NCBI RefSeq assembly: GCF_000424625.1
Contig: NZ_AUKG01000005.1
Location: 1 to 64,000 of the forward strand
DNA from: Conexibacter woesei Iso977N
Lineage (GTDB): Bacteria; Actinomycetota; Thermoleophilia; Solirubrobacterales; Solirubrobacteraceae
Direction: 5' to 3'
DNA: 64,000 bases
Translations under genes and position numbers: made by a program
In this document: piece by piece, positions 58,343 to 64,000 of the stretch
Layout: the number at the start of each line of letters is the position of its first letter
How positions within the stretch are numbered: position 1 is the stretch's first letter
The notes under the pieces: model-generated
What the model saw: only the letters and a program-made list of their open reading frames with translations
Told to the model about the DNA's origin: nothing
Databases searched by the model: none

Positions 58343-58621
58343 GGCGGCGATGGCGGACGCTAGGTACAGCCACGAAGTGCCGCGGGGGTTCGATACCGAT
58401 AGGCAGGCCGGTGGCGGCGCCGCTGAGGAAGGTCGCGGCCAGGAGCGGTGGTGGCGCCGCGGCAGTGGAGGCGCGTGTGCCGAGAGGCGGCGATGGCGGA
58501 CGCTGTGCGCAGCCTCGAAGTGCCATGGGGGTTCGATACCGGTAGGCAGGGCGATGGCGGTGTCGCTGACGACGACCGCGGCCAGCGGCGGTGGTGGTGC
58601 CACGGCAGTGGAGGCGCGTGT
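58343..58621. repeat. Tandem direct repeat, two copies with a 143-bp period
   Basis: Copy 1 (58343-58478) and copy 2 (58486-58621) align without net gaps. Shared blocks include GGCGGCGATGGCGGACGCT, GAAGTGCC, GGGGGTTCGATACCG, TAGGCAGG and GCAGTGGAGGCGCGTGT. The strong core GGTTCGATACC recalls a tRNA T-arm, but no tRNA can be folded. A diverged duplication of an intergenic element is likely. Confidence 0.75.
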
Positions 58622-58639
58622 AGCGACGGCGGTTAACGA

Positions 58640-58671
58640 CGAACGGCCGGCGCAGAAGCGCCGGCCGTTCG
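58640..58671 (-). terminator. Terminator of the rplU-rpmA unit
   Basis: A perfect 14-bp stem, CGAACGGCCGGCGC with its complement, loops over AGAA and begins 19 bp after the rpmA stop. It is the strongest hairpin seen in the window. Confidence 0.85.
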
Positions 58672-58690
58672 GAAACTCGGTGCGGAGAGG

Positions 58691-58951
58691 CTAGGCCGCT
58701 TCGTCCGGCAGGACCGACACCACGCGGCCGCGGCGGCCGGTGCGGAAGTCGACGGTGCCCGGCGCCTTCGCGAACAGCGTGTCGTCCTTGCCCATGCCGA
58801 CGCCCTCGCCGGCCTTGAACCTGGAGCCGCGCTGGCGGACGAGGATCTCGCCGCCGGTCACGACCTGGCCGGCGAAGATCTTGACCCCGAGGAACTGGGG
58901 GTTCGAATCGCGGCCGTTCTTGGAGGAGCCGAGGCCCTTCTTATGTGCCAT
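58691..58951 (-). CDS. rpmA: 50S ribosomal protein bL27
   Basis: 86 residues, full length. [20 protein letters not shown] is the universal N-terminus that reaches the peptidyl-transferase centre, followed by [20 protein letters not shown] and [17 protein letters not shown]. It starts 12 bp after rplU and is followed by a strong terminator instead of obgE. Confidence 0.98.
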   Translation of the reverse strand: MAHKKGLGSSKNGRDSNPQFLGVKIFAGQVVTGGEILVRQRGSRFKAGEGVGMGKDDTLFAKAPGTVDFRTGRRGRVVSVLPDEAA

Positions 58952-58963
58952 GCCTTGTCTCCC

Positions 58964-59269
58964 CTAGCCCTTCGTGATCTTGGTCACCCGGATGCGGGTG
59001 AGCTCCTGGCGGTGACCGGCCCTACGCCGGTAGCCGCGCTTCGGCTTGAACTTGTTCACCCGCAGCTTGGGGCCGCGCAGGTGCTCGACGACCTCGGCGG
59101 ACACGGCGGACTTGCCGAGCCTGTCGCCGAACAGGACGTCGTCACCCACGAGGGTGAGGGGCTCGAGGTCGAGCTTGGCTCCGGCTTCGCCAGGCAGTCG
59201 CTCCACGAGAAGGGTCTGGCCCTCCTCGACGCGGTACTGCTTGCCGCCGGTCTTGACGATCGCGTACAT
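58964..59269 (-). CDS. rplU: 50S ribosomal protein bL21
   Basis: 101 residues from the ATG at 59267-59269. MYAIVKTGGKQYRVEEGQTL and KFKPKRGYRRRAGHRQELTR are the conserved N- and C-terminal signatures. It binds 23S rRNA. It lies 8 bp downstream of the RNase E/G gene, the usual actinobacterial arrangement. Confidence 0.98.
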   Translation of the reverse strand: MYAIVKTGGKQYRVEEGQTLLVERLPGEAGAKLDLEPLTLVGDDVLFGDRLGKSAVSAEVVEHLRGPKLRVNKFKPKRGYRRRAGHRQELTRIRVTKITKG

Positions 59270-59277
59270 GGTTTCCG

Positions 59278-61212
59278 TTACTCCGAAGAAGTCTCTGCGG
59301 CTGTCTTGACAGCCGAACGGCGCCGTCCGCCTCTGCGGCCGCGGCGCCGAGGCCTCGATTCTAGCGACTCGTCGCCGGAACCGCTGTCCGGGTTCTCGTC
59401 GTCGTCCACATCCAGGAGCACGGCGGTCGCTGCGGTGCGCCCCGCCTCCTCGATCCGGACCAGCTTCTTGGACCCCACGAAGCGCCCGCCGTTGACCACC
59501 GAGATGATGTAGCCGTCGATCTTGGCGACCGCGTCGTCGACCTCGTACATGTGCGGCTCGATGATGTTGACCATCACCTCGTCGCCCTCCTTGAACGGGA
59601 TCGCGCGCTCCTCGATGTCGTCGTTGGAGCCCTCCTGCGTGATCGCGAAGTGGTCCAGCGGCAGGCCCTCGGAGCCCTCGAAGTGGAAGATCTTCCCGGT
59701 CTCCTGCTCGAGCGCGTGCAGGACGCGCGCGCCCTCGCCGGTGAACTTGGCCGAGACCCTCGGGTTCACCTGGACGAGGAACGCCTCGGTCCCGCGCTTG
59801 GCCCGGGAGGCGAGCTCGCGCAGCTGGCGCTCGAACTCGATCGCGATCGTGTCCTCGGACTTGATGACGCCCTCGCCGTGGCACGTCGGGCACGGCCGGG
59901 ACATGATCTCCCGGACGCCCTCGGTCACGTTCTGGCGCGTCATCTCGACCAGGCCGAGCTTCGAGATCTCGGCCGTGAACGTCTTGGTTCGATCCTCGTC
60001 GAGCGCCTTGCGCAGCGTCTTCAGCACGGCGTCGCGGTTCTTCGCGCGCGCCATGTCGATGAAGTCGATGACGATGATCCCGCCGATGTCGCGCAGCCGC
60101 AGCTGGCGGACGACCTCGTCGGCCGCCTCCAGGTTCGTGCGCGTGATCGTGTCCTCCAGGCGCGCCTGCCTGCCGCGCCCGACGAACGACCCGGAGTTGA
60201 CGTCGATGACCGTCAGCGCCTCGGCGTAGTCGATCAGCAGGTAGCCGCCCGACGGGAGATCCACGCGCTTGCTCATCAGCCCGTCGATGACCTTCTCGAC
60301 GTTCCAGGCCTCGAACAGCGGCTTGGACTCCTGCCACAGCTCGACCCGGTCGACCAGCTCCGGCGCCGTGCGCGAGAAGAACGACACCAGCCGGTGGTGC
60401 TGCTGCTCGTCGTCGACGATCGCCTTCTCGAAGTCCGCGCTGAAGATGTCGCGCACGACGCGGACGCTCAGGTCCGCCTCCTGGAAGACCATCGCCGGCG
60501 CCACGGTGTCGGCGACGCGCTTCTCCAGCACCTCGTGCAGCTTGAAGAGGTACTGCAGCTCGCGCTCGAAGTCCTGGCGCCTGGCGCCGTGCGCCGCGGT
60601 CCGGACGATCGCGCCGCCGCCGTGCAGGTCGAGGCCCTTGGCCTCGCGCCGCAGGCGGTCGCGCTCCCTGTCATCCAGGCGCTTGGAGACGCCGACGCCC
60701 TCGCCGGTGGGCGTGTACACCATGTACCGCCCGGCGATCGTCAGGTCCATCGACAGCCGCGCGCCCTTGGTCTTCAAGGGATCCTTGACGACCTGGACGA
60801 CGACCTCCTGGCCCGGCCTCAGCAGCTCGCTGATCGACTTGCCCTTGGAGTTGACCCGCCCACGGCGCGCCACCTCCACGCCCGGGATGACGATCTCATC
60901 CACGTGCAGGAAGCCGTTCTTGTCGAGCCCGATGTCGACGAACGCCGCCTCGAGCCCGGGCAGGACGTTGTCGACCTTGCCCTTGTAGATGTTGCCGACG
61001 ATCGAGCGGTTGCCGCGGCGCTCCAGGTAGAGCTCCGCGACGCGCCAGCCGTCCTTCTCGGACGCGCCGGCCCTCGCCCTGGTGGAGCGGCTCCGGCTCG
61101 ACGACGCGCCGCTGCTCTTGGCAGCGGTGGTCGCGCTGGGCGCTCCCGTGGCTTCCATCAGCGCCACGCGGGTCTCCCCGCGGTCCACGCTGACGAGCAC
61201 TTGCTTTCTCAC
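59278..61212 (-). CDS. RNase E/G-family endoribonuclease
   Basis: 644 residues. After a Ser/Arg-rich N-terminal insert (about 28-50), the S1-like domain spans about 65-150 (SIVGNIYKGKVDNVLPGLEA, AFVDIGLDKNGFLHVDEI). The catalytic DNase I-like part has DVNSGSFVG and IIVIDFIDMARAKNRD, which hold the metal-binding aspartates. A single CPTCHGEG is the zinc-link that joins two protomers. The tail is short and basic, lacking the long degradosome scaffold of E. coli RNase E, so it resembles RNase G in length. It processes rRNA and mRNA. Confidence 0.95.
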   Translation of the reverse strand: MRKQVLVSVDRGETRVALMEATGAPSATTAAKSSGASSSRSRSTRARAGASEKDGWRVAELYLERRGNRSIVGNIYKGKVDNVLPGLEAAFVDIGLDKNGFLHVDEIVIPGVEVARRGRVNSKGKSISELLRPGQEVVVQVVKDPLKTKGARLSMDLTIAGRYMVYTPTGEGVGVSKRLDDRERDRLRREAKGLDLHGGGAIVRTAAHGARRQDFERELQYLFKLHEVLEKRVADTVAPAMVFQEADLSVRVVRDIFSADFEKAIVDDEQQHHRLVSFFSRTAPELVDRVELWQESKPLFEAWNVEKVIDGLMSKRVDLPSGGYLLIDYAEALTVIDVNSGSFVGRGRQARLEDTITRTNLEAADEVVRQLRLRDIGGIIVIDFIDMARAKNRDAVLKTLRKALDEDRTKTFTAEISKLGLVEMTRQNVTEGVREIMSRPCPTCHGEGVIKSEDTIAIEFERQLRELASRAKRGTEAFLVQVNPRVSAKFTGEGARVLHALEQETGKIFHFEGSEGLPLDHFAITQEGSNDDIEERAIPFKEGDEVMVNIIEPHMYEVDDAVAKIDGYIISVVNGGRFVGSKKLVRIEEAGRTAATAVLLDVDDDENPDSGSGDESLESRPRRRGRRGGRRRSAVKTAAETSSE

Positions 61213-61233
61213 GATGTACTGGTCCTTACCAAA

Positions 61234-62439
61234 TCAGTGGCTCATGATGCGGCCCTTCGTCGAAGCCGACATACGTCCTTGGACGTAGATCGCCTGCAAA
61301 AGGCCGATCGCCAAGAGGGTTGAGACCACCGACGACCCGCCATAGCTCATGAGCGGAAGGGGGATGCCGGTGATGGGCATGATCCCGAGGGTCATGCCGA
61401 CGTTCACGAAGACCTGGAACAGCAGCATCGCAACGATGCCGCCCGCCATGACGGCGCCGAACAGGTCCTTCGCCATGGTCAAGATGCGCAGCCCGCGCCA
61501 TATCAGCAGCGCGTAGAGGCTCAGCACGAGCGCTGCGCCGACGAAGCCCCAGCGTTCACCCACGACCGCGTTGATGAAGTCGGTGTGGTGCTCGGGCAGG
61601 AAGTTGTCCTTCGTCTGCGTCGCGTGGGTCCCGCGCCCGGTCTTGCGGCCGGAACCGATCGCGATCAGAGACTGGTGCTGCTGGTAGCCCGCCTTGTTGG
61701 TGTCGGCGGACGGATGCAGGAACGACGTCAGTCGGTCCTTCTGGTACCCGTGGAGGACCTCCACCCCCGCGGCGGGCGCGATCACCAGCACCATGCTGAT
61801 GGCCACGGCGCCGAGCGCCAGAAGCGCGAGGAAGTGGCGGACCGGAGTACCGGCGAAGAAGAGGGTGGCCAGCGAGATCGCCCCGTAGACGAGCGCCGAG
61901 CCGAGGTCCGGCTGGACCATCACGAACGCGGCCGGGATCAGGGCCAGCAGCATGATGCGGGCCGTGGTGTCCCACTCGTTGAGGCGCCTGGCGCGATCGG
62001 CCGCGAACGACGCGAGCGCGATCACGATCAGCACCTTGCCCAGCTCGGAGGCCTGGAACTGGAACGGGCCGAGCGCGATCGAGCGCTGCGCGCCCTTGGC
62101 GACCGACCCGAGGATCTTGACCGCGAAGATCGAGGCCATCAGGAAACCGTAGATCCACCAGCGCGCGCGCCGCAGCAGCGCGTAGTCGAAGCGGATCAGC
62201 GCCAGCGAGAGGATGCCGCCGACGACGAAGAAGATCGCCTGGCGCTTGAAGTAGTAGGTCGGGTCGCCGGTGATGTCGTCGACCGTCGAGTACTTGATCG
62301 CCGTCAGCGAGCAGCCCGCCAGGCCGAGGATGGCCAGCACGAGGACGAGGTCGAACGGCAGGGCGGCGCCCTGGACCCTGACGCGATCGCGCGGGGGCGC
62401 GTCGTCGATGTCGCGCAGCGGTGTGGAGGCGGCGCTCAC
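61234..62439 (-). CDS. rodA: RodA, SEDS peptidoglycan polymerase
   Basis: 401 residues from a GTG overlapping the mrdA stop (GTGA). About 10 membrane segments. SEDS signatures are KGAQRSIALGPFQFQASELG, DNFLPEHHTDFINAVVGERW (catalytic-loop region) and GIMPITGIPLPLMSYGGSS near the end. It polymerises lipid II during side-wall growth together with PBP2. The gene precedes the RNase gene by 21 bp. Confidence 0.96.
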   Translation of the reverse strand: MSAASTPLRDIDDAPPRDRVRVQGAALPFDLVLVLAILGLAGCSLTAIKYSTVDDITGDPTYYFKRQAIFFVVGGILSLALIRFDYALLRRARWWIYGFLMASIFAVKILGSVAKGAQRSIALGPFQFQASELGKVLIVIALASFAADRARRLNEWDTTARIMLLALIPAAFVMVQPDLGSALVYGAISLATLFFAGTPVRHFLALLALGAVAISMVLVIAPAAGVEVLHGYQKDRLTSFLHPSADTNKAGYQQHQSLIAIGSGRKTGRGTHATQTKDNFLPEHHTDFINAVVGERWGFVGAALVLSLYALLIWRGLRILTMAKDLFGAVMAGGIVAMLLFQVFVNVGMTLGIMPITGIPLPLMSYGGSSVVSTLLAIGLLQAIYVQGRMSASTKGRIMSH

Positions 62440-64000
62440 CTGTCGCTGCTCTCCCCGCGGACCAGCTTCGGCGACACGCCGAACCACTTGGACATGATCA
62501 GCCGGACGATCGGCGCGGCGGTCGCGGCGCCGAAGCCGCCCTTCTCGACGGTGCAGACAACGAGGATCGGCTTGTGCTTGGGGTTGCCGGCGTAGGAGTA
62601 GCCGACGTACCAGGACTGGTCGAGCTCGACCGCCGCCGGGCCGTAGAAGCGCTCGGCGGTGCCGGTCTTGCCGAAGATCGGGTACCTGCTGCGCGGCCAG
62701 CCCTGGTCCCAGACCGCCTTGGACGTGCCGCCGTCCTTGTTGGCGGCCTCCGACAGGCCCTGCATGATGGCGGCGCGGTAGGCCGGGTCGATCCTGACCG
62801 AGCGCTTGGTCGGGTGGTCGATCTTCTGGACGTAGCCGCGGCTGTTCTCGGCCTCGAGGCCGAGGTGCGGCGTCGGGACCAGCCCGCCGTTGATGATCGT
62901 CGAGTAGGCGACGGCCATCTGCAGCGGCGTGGCCTGCAGGCCGCCCTGACCGACGGCGAAGTTCGACTCGTCGCCCGGGTTCCAGGAGCTGTCGAGGAAC
63001 GCGATCCCGCAGAACGCCTTGTGCGTCCTCTTGCGGCACTTGCGCTCCTCGTTCTGGAGCTCCTTGACCTTCTCCGGGCTCGGGATCGCCCCGGCCTGCT
63101 CGTTGGGCAGGTCGACGCCGGTCTTGCGCGCGACGCCGAGCTTGTGCGCCCACTGCTGCAGCGGCTGGCTCGGCAGCTTGTCGTACAGCCGCTTGCCGAG
63201 GTCGTAGAAGTAGGTGTCGGACGAGACGCGCAGCGCGTCGATCAGGTTGATCGAGCCGTAGGACTGCCTGCCGGCGTTGCACGCCTTGTCCTGCTCGCGC
63301 GCACCGGTCCTGTAGCAGCCGGTGTCGTCGAAGATGCGCCCGACCGTCGTCGCGCCCGAGCTCAGGCCCGCCAGCGACGTGATCGGCTTGAAGATGGAAC
63401 CGGTCGGATACGCGGACTCGTCAGCGCGGTTGACCAGCGGGTGGTCGGTGCCTGCGTCGAGGAACTTCTGGGCGTAGGCCCTGTCGGTCGAGTAGCGCCC
63501 CGGCGCGGCGTCGCGCGGGTTGTAGCTGGGGTTGGACCCCATCGCGTAGATCGACCCGTCCTCCGGGTTGAGCGCGACGAACGCGCCCGGCCTGCCGCCG
63601 CCGACCTCGTTGAGGTACCTCTCCCCCGCCTGCTGGAGCTCGAGCTTGAGCGACAGGTGCAGCGTCTCGCCCTGCTTGGGCTCGGTCGAGACCGTGGCGT
63701 TGCGGCGCTCGCCGGCGGCGTTGACGTCGATCCGGTACTTGCCGTCGGTGCCGCGCAGGTACTTGTCGTACTGGGCCTCGAGCCCGGTCTGCCCGATGTC
63801 GGTCCCGGCCACGGTGCCCCTGAAGGCCCTCGACCTCAGCTGGTCCCTGTTGATCTGCCCGATCGTGCCCAGGATCTGGGCGGCCAGCGTCCTCTGCGGG
63901 TACTGGCGCAGGTAGACCGACTCGACCACGACGCCGGGGAAGCGGTTCTGGCGCTCCTGGATGAACGTGCGCTGCGGCACCGGGATGTCGGTGCGGATCC
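62436..64000 (-). CDS. mrdA: Penicillin-binding protein 2 (transpeptidase), 5' end outside window
   Basis: Partial: the frame runs to the right edge, where residues IRTDIPVPQRTFIQERQ are still coding. Visible are part of the N-terminal pedestal and the transpeptidase domain with the three active-site motifs: SIFK in YPTGSIFKPITS (catalytic serine), SSD in RVSSDTYFYDLG (SxN position occupied by D) and KTG in IFGKTGTAERFY. GVDLPNEQAGAIPSPEKVKE is typical of elongasome PBP2. It cross-links the glycan made by RodA, whose gene it overlaps. Confidence 0.96.
   Translation of the reverse strand, partial: IRTDIPVPQRTFIQERQNRFPGVVVESVYLRQYPQRTLAAQILGTIGQINRDQLRSRAFRGTVAGTDIGQTGLEAQYDKYLRGTDGKYRIDVNAAGERRNATVSTEPKQGETLHLSLKLELQQAGERYLNEVGGGRPGAFVALNPEDGSIYAMGSNPSYNPRDAAPGRYSTDRAYAQKFLDAGTDHPLVNRADESAYPTGSIFKPITSLAGLSSGATTVGRIFDDTGCYRTGAREQDKACNAGRQSYGSINLIDALRVSSDTYFYDLGKRLYDKLPSQPLQQWAHKLGVARKTGVDLPNEQAGAIPSPEKVKELQNEERKCRKRTHKAFCGIAFLDSSWNPGDESNFAVGQGGLQATPLQMAVAYSTIINGGLVPTPHLGLEAENSRGYVQKIDHPTKRSVRIDPAYRAAIMQGLSEAANKDGGTSKAVWDQGWPRSRYPIFGKTGTAERFYGPAAVELDQSWYVGYSYAGNPKHKPILVVCTVEKGGFGAATAAPIVRLIMSKWFGVSPKLVRGESSDR

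Noticed and set aside
58380-58410. tRNA-like T-arm (GGTTCGATACC) in the direct repeat
   Set aside because: No acceptor, D or anticodon stems can be formed around it in either copy.
58341-58694. Possible proteins in the 143-bp repeat region on either strand
   Set aside because: The reading frames only reflect the repeat and are low complexity, with no ribosome-binding site or conserved motif.
58890-58910. GGTTCGAATC tRNA-like motif near rpmA
   Set aside because: It is coding sequence for the conserved N-terminus of bL27.
1-64000. CRISPR array, insertion sequence, integrase or prophage genes
   Set aside because: I looked for short regularly spaced repeats, transposase and integrase motifs and terminal repeats, and saw none beyond the 164-bp inverted-repeat element.

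Overview
The window is very GC-rich, gene-dense DNA from an actinobacterium. The order mrdA-rodA-RNase E/G-rplU-rpmA with obgE-proB-proA-nadD-rsfS, two group-3 (SigB/SigF-like) sigma factors, EfeO/EfeB, many twin-arginine or lipoprotein leaders and frequent leaderless starts fit Solirubrobacterales/Thermoleophilia (Conexibacter-like). That placement is an inference from gene content, not a database result. I saw no rRNA, tRNA, CRISPR array or insertion sequence.

Layout. 0-4 kb: 3' part of a huge modular secreted protein. 4.1-6 kb: a stand-alone TIR-SLOG protein, the best candidate here for an immune effector. 6-10 kb: two acyl-CoA dehydrogenase-fold enzymes and an ammonium transporter. 10.2-13.8 kb: small exported or membrane genes and a Na+/H+ antiporter. 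13.8-23.5 kb: two sigma factors, a GH92 glycosidase, an exported protein with a cytochrome c lipoprotein, an iron-type substrate-binding lipoprotein behind a palindromic operator, BioY, LysE and an XRE regulator. 23.6-35 kb: short-chain dehydrogenases, two paralogous FAD oxidoreductases, a phosphoesterase, EfeO-EfeB without a visible EfeU, and LhgO. 35-40.8 kb: one LacI-controlled sugar operon (LacI, ManA, ABC ATPase, permease, binding protein, PfkB kinase) with operator palindromes both at the promoter and inside manA.

43-64 kb: a housekeeping cluster, all on the minus strand. It runs mrdA-rodA-rne/rng-rplU-rpmA, is interrupted by about 8.5 kb of accessory genes, and resumes as obgE-proB. 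It is interrupted again by a secreted GH15 glucoamylase on the opposite strand and ends with proA-nadD-rsfS. The large insert holds an SDR and NUDIX pair, a TetR/MFS pair, a second MFS gene, a promoter-driven pair of tiny ORFs, a RES-Xre toxin-antitoxin locus divergent from a PIN toxin with an unusually large unknown partner, and a 143-bp tandem direct repeat.

Strongest leads: the TIR-SLOG fusion with a possible second, degenerate TIR-like domain; the PIN toxin with its 296-residue partner; the tiny-ORF operon at 55.4-55.7 kb; the intragenic LacI operator; and four convergent gene pairs whose stop codons are shared in one CTAG tetranucleotide.
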